Part shown: positions 8,436 through 17,500 of the stretch, piece after piece | Layout: each line of letters begins with the position of its first letter | How positions within the stretch are numbered: the stretch's first letter is position 1 | NCBI GenBank assembly: GCA_030428105.1 | Contig: JAUIBE010000012.1 | Location: 1 to 64,000 of the forward strand | DNA: 64,000 nucleotides | Source of the DNA: Gammaproteobacteria bacterium | GTDB lineage: Bacteria; Pseudomonadota; Gammaproteobacteria; Xanthomonadales; SZUA-36 | Direction of reading: 5' to 3' | The notes under the pieces: model-generated | The model's database searches: none | What the model saw: the letters and a program-made list of their open reading frames with translations, nothing else | What the model was told of the DNA's origin: nothing | Program-made: the position numbers and the translations under genes

Positions 8436-8681
8436 GGCCGACACAACCAGGGGTTTTACCCCGTGGCCTTAAGCTTGGATGCCGCTAAGGGAGTGTAGAG
8501 ACTGGGCAACCGGGCAGGGACGCCCGGTTAGGCCATCCAGTGCAAGGACGCACTGTATGGCCGCGCCCACAAAACGCAACGAGCTGGGCGGGTAGGCCAA
8601 GGCGAGTCAGAAGCGAAGCTTTGGGTAAGCCTTGAGGCCATTCAAGCAGACACGCGGGTGAAACCCCTGGTTGGGGCGGCC
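8436..8681 (+). ncRNA. Candidate structured RNA or folded mobile-element core
   Basis: A closing helix pairs 8436-8462 with 8655-8681 (27-base arms, about 23 matches plus a wobble). Inside are hairpins 8508-8515/8522-8529 (AACCGGGC/GCCCGGTT), 8531-8543/8550-8562 (13 bp, one mismatch) and 8564-8569/8585-8590 (CGCCCA/TGGGCG). A further partial helix joins 8465-8476 with 8626-8639. Successive hairpins closed by a long helix with no ORF suggest an RNA fold. Size and layout recall HEARO/omega-type RNAs, but no IscB-like nuclease gene is in the window and I cannot confirm family membership. A miniature transposable element is the main alternative. Strand is not certain. Confidence 0.45.
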
Positions 8682-8702
8682 ATTGCTGTGCCACTCAGGA
8701 AA

Positions 8703-8768
8703 CTCTTCTGTTCCACCGGTGGGTCCCGGATAGCACAGCCACTAGAGTGTCCGTGCTTCCGGGATGAC
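8703..8768 (-). repeat. GTCATCCCGGAA intergenic repeat, copy B (inverted)
   Basis: Read on the minus strand it starts GTCATCCCGGAAGCACGG and continues to TATCCGGGACCCACCGG and GAACAGAAGAG, the same blocks as copy A. Copies A and B therefore bracket the palindromic core in opposite orientation. Confidence 0.75.
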
Positions 8769-8780
8769 TGGGGCGCCGTC

Positions 8781-9476
8781 CTAAGTCTGGCTGGAGGGCT
8801 TTTCGGCGACGTTATCGCGGACGTAAAGCGGCTGCGCCTTGTGGGCGGGCAGCGGGGTGTTGTTTTCCAGCCAGGCGCGAGCGAGGGTGACCAGGCTGGC
8901 GGCGCCTGGCCACAGGTCGGCGTACACCGCTTCGAAGCGATCGGTGCGCTCTTCCAACTCTTCGTACCGTGAGAAACCATTGCCCACAGCCACCCTGGGG
9001 GCATCTACCGGCCACATCAGCTCGCCGGGCGGACAAACCTGTTCTTCGCCGACAAGCTTCACGAGGCCGTCGTTGCCCACTTCAAAGCGTGCGGCGAACA
9101 CTTCGCCCATCCGCGCATCCATGGCCGCGACAACAGAAATGCCGGCCTCAAGGTTATTCGCGGAAGCGGCGCCCTGCGCCAGTGCTGCCAGCGATGAAAC
9201 TGGCACCACGCCGAGCTCAGCGCCCCAGGCCAGGCCCTGCACCACGCCAATGCCGATGCGCAGGCTGGTGAAACTGCCTGGCCCCCGGCCGAAAGCAATC
9301 GCATCAAGATCAGCCAGGGTCATTTCCCCTTCCGCCATCAATTCCTGCACCGTGGGCAGCAACAGTTCGGCATGCCGGCGTGGCTCGACGAAGTCACGCG
9401 ACAACACCTCGTCACCCAGTGCCAGGGCAACCGAGCAAGCTTCGGATGAGGTTTCAATGGCGAGCAAACGGCTCAT
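8781..9476 (-). CDS. tsaB: tRNA t6A biosynthesis protein TsaB
   Basis: A 231-residue TsaB/YeaZ. The start MSRLLAIETSSEACSVAL is the ASKHA-fold phosphate-1 motif and AFGRGPGSFTSLRIGIG is the family signature. TsaB scaffolds TsaD and TsaE in forming N6-threonylcarbamoyl-adenosine at position 37 of ANN-decoding tRNAs. Its ATG overlaps the stop of the upstream helicase gene by 4 bases; the yoaA-tsaB pairing is also found in E. coli. The 3' end runs up to the palindromic region. Confidence 0.94.
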   Translation of the reverse strand: MSRLLAIETSSEACSVALALGDEVLSRDFVEPRRHAELLLPTVQELMAEGEMTLADLDAIAFGRGPGSFTSLRIGIGVVQGLAWGAELGVVPVSSLAALAQGAASANNLEAGISVVAAMDARMGEVFAARFEVGNDGLVKLVGEEQVCPPGELMWPVDAPRVAVGNGFSRYEELEERTDRFEAVYADLWPGAASLVTLARAWLENNTPLPAHKAQPLYVRDNVAEKPSSQT

Positions 9477-11404
9477 GAGAAAAAGGCCCTCACTTCGTCC
9501 AGTCCATCAGCGTGCTTCATCGGCGGCAGGCTGTCGAGAAAAACCCGCCCGTAAGAGCGGCTGCGGATTCGTGGGTCGCAGATCACCAGCACGCCGCGGT
9601 CGCGCACATCGCGAATCAGGCGACCCGCGCCTTGTTTAAGCGAAATCACCGCCTGCGGCAGGTAGTGCTTCATGAAAGGGTTTTCTCCCTCGGAGCGCAA
9701 CTGGTCACTGCGTGCCACCATCACCGGGTCATCCGGCGCGGCAAAAGGAAGCTTGTCGATGACCACCAGCGAAAGGGCCTCGCCGATCACGTCCACGCCC
9801 TCCCAGAAACTGGCGGAACCCAGTAACACGCCATTACCGGACTCGCGGAACTGCTCAAGAAGCAGGCTGCGCGGCGCCTCACCCTGCACGAACAGGGGAA
9901 AATCGCTTTCTTCGCGCATCCATTCCGCGGCTCGCTGCAGGGCGCGATGCGAGGTGAACAGCAGGAACGCCCTCCCTTCGCTGGCTTCCAGCGCGGGCAG
10001 CACGGTTTCCAGCAAACGCTCCACGAATGAGGGGTCACGTGGCTCGGGCAAGCCATCGGGAAGCCACAGCAAGGCGTTGTTCTGGTAATCGAACGGTGAC
10101 TCGAGCTGCAATGTTCCCGCGTGGCTCAAGCCCATCTGGCGGCGGAAATGCTCAAAGCTGCCGTCCACGGTGAGGGTTGCCGAGGTGAAGACCCACGAGG
10201 CATCCAGGTTTTCACGAAAATCAGTGAACGCGCGGGCCACCTTCAGCGGCGTGATCATCAGCGCGAACCCCTGGCCACGGCGTTCAAACCAGCGCACTTC
10301 ATCGGGAGAGCCGCCGGAGTCGAAGCGGTCGAGCACCGCGCGCAGGTCAATCAGCCGCTCAACGCAGCTATCCATGCCGCGGCTGCCGCCGCCCAGGGTT
10401 TCCGCCACATCGCACAACTCGGCGACGCAGGTATCCAGTTGGCGCAGGTCGTCGCAGACCTGCGCGCTGGCCAGGAATTCACCCCAGGAGCCACGGTCAT
10501 CAAGGTGATCTGCAACGCTGGCCTGGATGGATTTGACCGCCTGCTCGCAGGCTTCCAGAGGATCACGCAGCGTGCCCAGCGCGCCTGAAACCTCGGAGGT
10601 TTCGTTTCGCAGGTCTTTGCACAGGTCGCTCACCTGGCGGGTGGAGAAGGTGAGGCTGAAAAACTGCGAGGCGGTCTCCGGCGCCTGGTGCGCCTCGTCG
10701 ACAATAAATGCATCAGCGCCCGGCAGCACCTCGCCAAAGCCGGACTGGCGCAGGGCCATATCGGCAAACAGCAGGTGGTGGTTCACCACGACCACGTCGG
10801 CATCCTGCGCCCGGCGCCGCGCCTTGGCCACCCAGCAGTCCTCGAAATTGGGGCATTCACTGCCCAGGCAGTTGTCCACCGTGGAGGTCACCAGCGGCAT
10901 CAGCCCGCTGTCGTTGCTGACCACCGGCGAAATCGAAAGATCGCCATCCTTGGTGCGCGCTGACCAGTCGCGCAGGGCGTTCAGCTCAGCCACCGCCTCG
11001 CGACTGGGCAGCCGGGCATCGTCCTGGGCCTTGTGCATGCGGTAGATGCAAAGATAGTTGCCGCGCCCCTTCAGCAGGGCGGCGTCGATATCGGCTTCCA
11101 GCGCTTCGCGCACCAATGGCAGGTCGCGGAAAAAAAGTTGGTCCTGAAGGTTCTTGGTGCCGGTGGAAACAATGACCCGCGAGCCACTCAGCAAGGCCGG
11201 CACCAGGTAGGCCAGCGTCTTGCCGATGCCAGTTCCAGCTTCCACGACCAGGTCGGAACCGTCGGCCAGCGCGGTTTCGACCGCGTTGGCCATCTCGATT
11301 TGCGCTTCGCGGGGCGCGAAGCCTTCCAGGCAGGCTTCGAACGCACCGCCGGTGTCCAGCAAGCGGCCGCAGCCCTGTTCGGTGGTTTCAGCCACGCTGC
11401 TCAA
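9473..11404 (-). CDS. yoaA: ATP-dependent DNA helicase, YoaA/DinG (XPD-like) family
   Basis: A 643-residue superfamily 2 helicase. Walker A is VEAGTGIGKTLAYLVP and the DEAH box is IVDEAHQAPE. Cysteines in NYLCIYRMHK and NCLGSECPNFEDCW are placed as the four iron-sulfur ligands of XPD-like enzymes. The C-terminal RecA domain contains LFTSHRALQRAAEW and GAGRLIRDVRDRG. The length matches E. coli YoaA (about 636) better than DinG. The start is TTG at 11404, preceded by an AGAGGAA ribosome binding site; GTG three codons on is an alternative. A role in repair or replication-fork maintenance is inferred from the family. Confidence 0.9.
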   Translation of the reverse strand: MSSVAETTEQGCGRLLDTGGAFEACLEGFAPREAQIEMANAVETALADGSDLVVEAGTGIGKTLAYLVPALLSGSRVIVSTGTKNLQDQLFFRDLPLVREALEADIDAALLKGRGNYLCIYRMHKAQDDARLPSREAVAELNALRDWSARTKDGDLSISPVVSNDSGLMPLVTSTVDNCLGSECPNFEDCWVAKARRRAQDADVVVVNHHLLFADMALRQSGFGEVLPGADAFIVDEAHQAPETASQFFSLTFSTRQVSDLCKDLRNETSEVSGALGTLRDPLEACEQAVKSIQASVADHLDDRGSWGEFLASAQVCDDLRQLDTCVAELCDVAETLGGGSRGMDSCVERLIDLRAVLDRFDSGGSPDEVRWFERRGQGFALMITPLKVARAFTDFRENLDASWVFTSATLTVDGSFEHFRRQMGLSHAGTLQLESPFDYQNNALLWLPDGLPEPRDPSFVERLLETVLPALEASEGRAFLLFTSHRALQRAAEWMREESDFPLFVQGEAPRSLLLEQFRESGNGVLLGSASFWEGVDVIGEALSLVVIDKLPFAAPDDPVMVARSDQLRSEGENPFMKHYLPQAVISLKQGAGRLIRDVRDRGVLVICDPRIRSRSYGRVFLDSLPPMKHADGLDEVRAFFS

Positions 11405-11433
11405 AGGATTCCTCTATTGCGCGGGTCAGCCAT

Positions 11434-11997
11434 TCAGTAACGCTGGGGACGGGTGTTCATGCATTGCCCCACGCGGCTTTCCGCCTCGCGCGCGCCATCG
11501 GCGTCGCCCAGGTGCTCGCGCGCCAGGCCAATCGTGCGCCAGTTTCGTGCACAGATTTCGCCCACCCTGGGGCCGGCGTCGTAAGAGCGCACCGCGAAGT
11601 TAAGCGCCTGCTGGTAGTCGCGCTTGCGCACCTGTACCTCGGCCATCTGCTGCAGCAACTCGGGGTCGTGGGGCTGGATGCGCAGGGCGCGCTCCAGCAA
11701 CACCGAGGCCTCGTCATAGTTGCCGCTGGTTTCGGCTTCGCCGGCTTGCGCCAGCAGGGTTTTCACCGCCGGGTTTTGCAGCGGAAAGACCTGCACGCCT
11801 TCGCTGTCATCTTCTGCCGGCTCGCGAATCTCGCGCTCTACCTCGGTGCGGTCTTCTACCGGAGCCGGCGGTGTGGGGGCACTGGCGCAGGCAGACAGCA
11901 AAAGGGCCAGCGCCAGGGTCAGTCCCAGGCTGAGGAGTGACGCGCTGTGCTTGTCAGTTCTTTTTGCCAAACCACTTTTTCCAGAATGATCGGTCAT
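11434..11997 (-). CDS. TPR lipoprotein, probable PBP1b activator (LpoP-like)
   Basis: A 187-residue protein with a signal peptide and lipobox LLLSAC (Cys37), an acidic/proline linker, and about two tetratricopeptide repeats (around ASVLLERALRIQPHDPELLQ and DYQQALNFAVRSYDAG). It lies directly after the PBP1b gene and its ATG overlaps that gene by 44 bases, so the two are translationally linked; a TTG ten codons in would shorten the overlap. In Pseudomonas aeruginosa a TPR outer-membrane lipoprotein encoded beside PBP1b (LpoP) activates that synthase. The same role is inferred here from context and architecture, not proven by sequence identity. Confidence 0.72.
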   Translation of the reverse strand: MTDHSGKSGLAKRTDKHSASLLSLGLTLALALLLSACASAPTPPAPVEDRTEVEREIREPAEDDSEGVQVFPLQNPAVKTLLAQAGEAETSGNYDEASVLLERALRIQPHDPELLQQMAEVQVRKRDYQQALNFAVRSYDAGPRVGEICARNWRTIGLAREHLGDADGAREAESRVGQCMNTRPQRY

Positions 11998-14371
11998 CGT
12001 CTTCCTTGTCCGTGTTGGTCATCGCCGCCAGGCAGGATGACTGGTAGGCAGGCTCCGAGCCCGCCACGAAGGGCATTTGTACCGCGCCATTGCATTGCTT
12101 GTCGCTGAGCGCGCCGGTTTCGCCATCCACCCAGCCCCAGTAAGCACCGTCGGGCATGCGGGTTTCCACCGGCTCCACCGGGATTCGGCTAAACAGCCTT
12201 GCCCACAGGCGCATCGCCGCATTGCTGCCGGTCACGCCCGCCGGGCTATTGTCATCCTCGCCCACCCAGGCCACCGCCAGGCGGTTGCGAGTATAGCCGA
12301 CGAACCAGCTGTCCCTGCGGTCGTTGGTGGTGCCGGTTTTGCCCGCCACGCCTTCCTGCCCGCCAATCAAGCCCGGGAGCGCACGAGCCGTACCATCGCT
12401 GACCACGCGCGTGAGCGCATAGTTCAGCACCGCGATGGCGTCGCGGCGGTCCTGCGGCATCAAGCGCAGCGGGTAGCGGGTTAGCGATTCGCCACCGGGC
12501 GTCTCCACTGCAATCACGGCGCGCAAGGGTACCGCGTAGCCCTCGGCCGCCAGCGGTTGGTAGAGCTGCGCCACCTGCATGGGGGTAAGTTCGGCTGCCC
12601 CCAGGAAAACCGAGGGAACGGGCATGATGTCGGCATCCACGCCCAGTTGCTCAATGCGATGGAGAAGCTGGGTGACGCCCACTTCCAGCCCCAGTCGCAC
12701 GGTGGCCTGGTTGTAGGAGTTGATCAACGCCTCCAGCAGGGTCACCTCGCCGTGCGAGGTTTCATCGTAGTTGGAAGGTGACCACTCCTGGCCGTTGGGC
12801 TGGCGCAGGGTGATGGGCTCATCGTCGATCTTCGTAACCAGGCTGTATTCGCCCTGGTGTTCCAGTGCCAGCAGGTACACCAGCGGCTTGATCACCGAGC
12901 CTACCTGGCGGCGCGCATCGAGCGCGCGGTTGAAGCCGCCGGAACCCGGATTCCTGCCGCCAACCACGGCGCGCACTTCGCCGCTGCTGACATCGGCCAC
13001 CACCATCGCGCCCTCCAGGCTGGCTGGCAAGCCGGCCTGTGCCAGCGAGCGCAAACCCTGGCTCACCGCGTCCTGCGCCGCAGTCTGCTCGGACGGGGCC
13101 AGCGTGGTAAAAATTCTCAGCCCTTCGGTCTTGAGGTCATCCTCGGCAAATTCGCGCGCCAACTGGCGTCGCACCAACTGGATGAAAGCCGCGTATTTCT
13201 GGCCAAACGCCGAGGGCGCATCCACCACGCCCAGCGAGCGTGAGGCGGCCTCGTTGGCCTGCGCCTCGGTGAGGATACCTGTTTCCGCCATCATCGCCAG
13301 CACGGCGTCGCGGCGTTGCCTGGCGCGCTCGGGATGGCGCCGCGGGTTGTAATACGAGGGGCCTTTCACCATGCCGATCAGCAGGGCAATCTCTCCTGCC
13401 TCCAGGCGATCAAGTGGCTGGTCGAAATAAAACCGGCTGGCGCGGGCAAAACCGTGAATGGCGGTAGCGCCCTGCTGCCCCAGGAACACCTCGTTGATGT
13501 AGGCCTCGAGAATGGCGGACTTGTCGTAACGCCATTCGAGAATCACCGCCATCAGGGCCTCGTTCACCTTGCGCACCAGGGTGCGCTCGGAATTGAGGAA
13601 GTAGTTCTTCACCAGTTGCTGGGTGAGCGTGCTGCCGCCCTGCACTGCCTGCCCGGCCTTCAGGTTGGCCATCATCGCCCGGGCAATGCCGCGCGGATCC
13701 ACCCCGTGGTGATGCTTGAAGTTGCGGTCTTCCACTGCCTGCAGGCCGGTCACCAGCAGCGGCGGAACGTCTTCCAGGCGCACCAGGGTGCGATCTTCGC
13801 GCAACAGCGGGTAAATCGACGCGATCTCGGCCGGATCCAGCCGCGCCAGGGCCAGGGACTGACCGCCTCGCGTGGAGATGCTGGCGACCCGCCCACCGGA
13901 AATCGACACGGCCAGCCGCTGTTCGGGCTCTTCCCCTTCCGGGAAGCGGAAAGCACGCTTGTAGATCTCGAACCGCCCGCCGTTGGCGGAAAACTGACCG
14001 GGCCGGTTGGGCGAAGCCGATTCCTTGTAACCCGCGGCGGCAAGCTCGACGCGCAGCATTTCAGGGGTCAGTGCCAGCCCGGAGAAAAACTCCAGCGGAC
14101 GCGCGTAAACCCGGCTGGGCAGGTCCCACTTCCTGCCCTCGAATTCGCTGCGCACCTCGTGATCCAGGTAGATGGTCCATGGAACAAGCAGGCCCAGCGC
14201 CGCGCCAAAGACCAGCAACGCCAGGCGGAACAGGCGTGCGAATCGGGAGGGTTTGGCCGCACTGCGACGGGCCTTGGACTTTCTGCGGCCTGCGGTTTTT
14301 CGTTTCGCAGTCTTGCGAGGCGCGGCCTTGCGGGTCGTCCCGGTCTTTTTCTTGCTTCGCTTTTTAACCAT
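11954..14371 (-). CDS. mrcB: Penicillin-binding protein 1B (glycosyltransferase/transpeptidase)
   Basis: An 805-residue class A PBP. A very Lys/Arg-rich cytoplasmic tail (about 1-45) precedes one transmembrane helix (FRLALLVFGAALGLLVPW) and a UB2H-like region. The GT51 domain has EDRNFKHHHGVDPRGIARA (first catalytic Glu, near 215) and GGSTLTQQLVKN. The transpeptidase has SVIKPL (Ser near 495), SYNQATVR (SxN) and the KTGTTND motif (near 678). It polymerises and crosslinks peptidoglycan at the inner membrane. ATG at 14371 is preferred; a TTG one codon upstream is in frame. The downstream lipoprotein is its likely activator. Confidence 0.95.
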   Translation of the reverse strand: MVKKRSKKKTGTTRKAAPRKTAKRKTAGRRKSKARRSAAKPSRFARLFRLALLVFGAALGLLVPWTIYLDHEVRSEFEGRKWDLPSRVYARPLEFFSGLALTPEMLRVELAAAGYKESASPNRPGQFSANGGRFEIYKRAFRFPEGEEPEQRLAVSISGGRVASISTRGGQSLALARLDPAEIASIYPLLREDRTLVRLEDVPPLLVTGLQAVEDRNFKHHHGVDPRGIARAMMANLKAGQAVQGGSTLTQQLVKNYFLNSERTLVRKVNEALMAVILEWRYDKSAILEAYINEVFLGQQGATAIHGFARASRFYFDQPLDRLEAGEIALLIGMVKGPSYYNPRRHPERARQRRDAVLAMMAETGILTEAQANEAASRSLGVVDAPSAFGQKYAAFIQLVRRQLAREFAEDDLKTEGLRIFTTLAPSEQTAAQDAVSQGLRSLAQAGLPASLEGAMVVADVSSGEVRAVVGGRNPGSGGFNRALDARRQVGSVIKPLVYLLALEHQGEYSLVTKIDDEPITLRQPNGQEWSPSNYDETSHGEVTLLEALINSYNQATVRLGLEVGVTQLLHRIEQLGVDADIMPVPSVFLGAAELTPMQVAQLYQPLAAEGYAVPLRAVIAVETPGGESLTRYPLRLMPQDRRDAIAVLNYALTRVVSDGTARALPGLIGGQEGVAGKTGTTNDRRDSWFVGYTRNRLAVAWVGEDDNSPAGVTGSNAAMRLWARLFSRIPVEPVETRMPDGAYWGWVDGETGALSDKQCNGAVQMPFVAGSEPAYQSSCLAAMTNTDKEDDDRSFWKKWFGKKN

Positions 14372-14590
14372 CAATCAGGAGCAAAGGCGCGTGCAACAGG
14401 TGCGTGGCGATAAGTGACATTAACGGAGGCATTGAAGATAATGACATGCAAACAAGCCATTTTATCCAGCCTTGATACCGTCACGCTACGCGCCACGCTG
14501 TTTTCTGGCAAAATTCCATCCCTTTTCTCACCCGTGGGCGTTTAATCGCCCGGCGCCATAGAAACGATCCACAAGCGAACCGAGTTACCC
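14372..14590. other. Divergent intergenic region between mrcB and the large glycosyltransferase
   Basis: 219 bases that must hold promoters for both directions. It is somewhat AT-richer than the flanks, but I see no pair of -35/-10 boxes good enough to name. No ORF, repeat or terminator is evident. Confidence 0.5.
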
Positions 14591-17500
14591 ATGTCATCCG
14601 AAGCAGCCAACAACCATACCAATGCTGCCCAGGCCCCTGCGCCCGGCATGCCGGAAATTGCCATCCGGCAGGTCCCCCTGCGCACCGACAGCAAGGGACT
14701 GAAATCGCTGGAGCACGTGGTTCGCTCGCATATGGAAACCTCGAAGGGCAACCACCTGTTGTTGCTGGCGCCCGGTCTGGAGGTTGGTGAGATCGCCCTG
14801 CAGATCCTGCAGCAACTGGCCAATGAAGCCGCTGCCGGTACGCTGATCTCTGCGCTTGGCAACACCGATGCCGAGCTGAACCCGTTTGCCGAAGCGCCTG
14901 AGAAGCTGCTGGAAGAACTGCAAGACCAAATGTCCGACCTGGTCGCGCTGCTGGGCCCCGGCGAAGTCCACCGCATCCACCGATTGCCGCAACACTTGCT
15001 GCTGTTGCCTGCGAGCAGCCTGTCGAAAGCCGATGGCAACATCGCAACCCTGCTCGACGAATGCCTGCACGGCGCCGGCCAATTGCTGGTGCACGACCGC
15101 GTTTTCGTGCTTGACCCGTCCCAGCCCCTGGACCACGCACCCAGGCTGGACGCGCACGAGGAACCGCGTCCTGCGCCCTGGGGACTGCTAAACCAGCGCC
15201 TAGACCGCTGGCTGGACCAGGCCGACAGGCTGTGCGCCCCGGACGCAAACTGGACCTCCTTTGGCGCGCGCTCGATGGCCGGCGAAGCGGCCACCCTGCA
15301 CGTCACCCACAGCTGGGGCGGTGGCGTGGCCCGCTGGGTAGAGTCGTTCATAGCCGCTGACGCCGACGGCCTCCATCTGCAGCTGCGCTCCGAGGGGCCG
15401 CGCTCAGGCAACGGCGCAGGCCAACGCCTTGGCCTTTACCTCGGCAATGACACTGAAAAGCCGCTGGCAAGCTGGTGGATCGAGCCGGTCATTACGTCAA
15501 CCGCCGCGCAACACCCCCAGTACCAGGAAATCCTCGAATACATCACCGTGCGCTACGGGGTTGGCCGCCTAATCGTTTCCTCGCTGGTGGGACACAGCCT
15601 GGATGCCTTGCGCACCAGGCTACCGACCATCGAGGTGCTGCACGATTTCTACCCGGCCTGGCCGTTGCTCGGCGTGCATCCGCAGGCTTACCTTGGCGAA
15701 CACGGCGCGGACCTGGCGCAGGCCATGGGCCAGCACGACCTGCTGGCGGACTTCAAAGGCCGCAGCGTGAACTCCTGGGAATCGCTGTCCGGCGCATGGC
15801 ACGAGGCAGTGACCAGCCAGTCAGTGCGCCTGGTTGCACCCAGCCACTCGGTCGCCAACCTGATGCCACGGCTCAACTCGGCCTTCAGCGACCTTGATAT
15901 CGCGGTGTTGCCGCATGGACTGGAGCAGGACTGGGAGCAAAACAGCTGGCAGCCACGGCCACGCAGTGATGGCAGGCTCAGGCTGTTGATTCCCGGCCGT
16001 ATCCAGCAAGGCAAGGGCAAAAACCTGCTCAAGGCTGCCCTGCCCGAGCTGCGCAAACACGCGCGCGTGTTCCTGCTGGGCTGCGGCAAGGAAGGCGAGG
16101 CGTTTTTCGGTGAGCCCGATGTCGACATCATCATCAACTACAAACGCGAAGCGCTGCCCGAACTCATCGCCCGCATTGCCCCGGACGCTGCCGCACTGCT
16201 TTCGACGGTTCCGGAGACTTTCAGCTACATGCTTTCCGAGATGCGCCAGCTTGGCGTTCCGGTGGTGGCTACCCGGGTGGGCAGTTTCGAAGAACGTATC
16301 AGTGATGGCAAGGACGGCTGGCTCATCGAACCCAGCGCGGAAGCTCTGGTAACGCGCATAGCCCAACTGGCAGCCGACCCGGCGCAGCTTGAGCGCATGC
16401 GCGAAGTCACCCGCCAGGCCAGCCACCGTTCGGCCAGCGACATGGTGGCCGATTACCAGCAGATCCTGCAGCCGGCCGGCCCGGCGAAGGCGCCTGCCGC
16501 ACTGGTTTTCCCAGCCGCGCAGCAGACCGGGCCGTTGGCAGCCGCCTACACCCGCACCCGCCGCCAGTCCGAACGATTGGAGCAAAAGCTGGATGAGGCC
16601 CAGCAGGACATCGAGAAACGCACCCGTTGGGCGCGCGAGCGCGATCGTGTCCTCAAGCAGGAACGCGAAGAGACCACCGCCTGGGTCGCCGACCTGGAAT
16701 CACAGATTCGCGCCGGCGTTGCGGCCATGCGCAGCGAGGAAGAAGCGCACCAACTCACCCGCGACACCCTGTCCGAGTTGCAGGGGGTGCACGCATCGGT
16801 GCTGAACAGCTCGTCATGGAAGATTACCCGCCCACTGCGCGTGGGCCGTCGCCTGCTGGGGAACCTCAAGCGCGCCCGCGCCTGGAACCCACTGCGCTGG
16901 CCCCTGCTGGCCTCGCAGTTCGTTCGCACGGTCAGCACGCATGGCTGGCACGACGCCATTTTCCGCATGCAGAACGCCCAGGTGGTGCAAACGCCGCAGA
17001 AACTGGAAACGGCGGGCATGGAAGCCATCGGCGACCCCACCCCGCCGCCAGTCGTGCCCCGCTCTGAGCACCCGCTGATTTCGATCGTCATCCCGGTGCA
17101 CAACCAGTGGGCCTACACCGCGGCATGCCTGCGCAGCATCGTCGAGGCCAAGTGCAAAGCAAGCTTCGAAGTGATCGTCATCGACGACGCCTCCAGCGAC
17201 GACACGGCCGAGCGGCTGGCCGGTGTCGAGGGCATCGATGCCGCGACCAACCCCAAGAACCTGGGCTTCATTGGCAGTTGCAACCGCGGCGCGGCGCGCG
17301 CCAACGGTGAGTTCGTACTGTTCCTGAACAACGACACCCAGGTCACCGACGGCTGGCTCGATCACCTGCTGCAGACCTTCAACCGCTTCCCGGACACCGG
17401 GCTGGCGGGCTCGCGCCTGGTTTACCCGGATGGCAGCCTGCAGGAATGCGGCGGCATCATCTTCAACGATGGCTCGGGCTGGAATTATGGCCGCGGCGAT

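Larger units (their letters stand above)
8210..8780. other. 571-base gene-free region with nested inverted repeats
   Basis: This gap separates convergent mgtE and tsaB. No credible ORF is present: the open frames have no ribosome binding site and cross the palindromes. It contains, in order: a copy of the GTCATCCCGGAA repeat (8230-8285), a 91-base inverted repeat (8315-8405), a large folded core (8436-8681) and an inverted copy of the first repeat (8703-8768). The outermost 12 bases at 8230-8241 and 8757-8768 are perfect inverted complements. Sub-structures are listed separately. Confidence 0.8.

Noticed and set aside
8485-8694. 69-codon minus-strand frame in the mgtE-tsaB gap
   Set aside because: It coincides with the palindromic core, has no ribosome binding site and no domain; better explained by the folded element.
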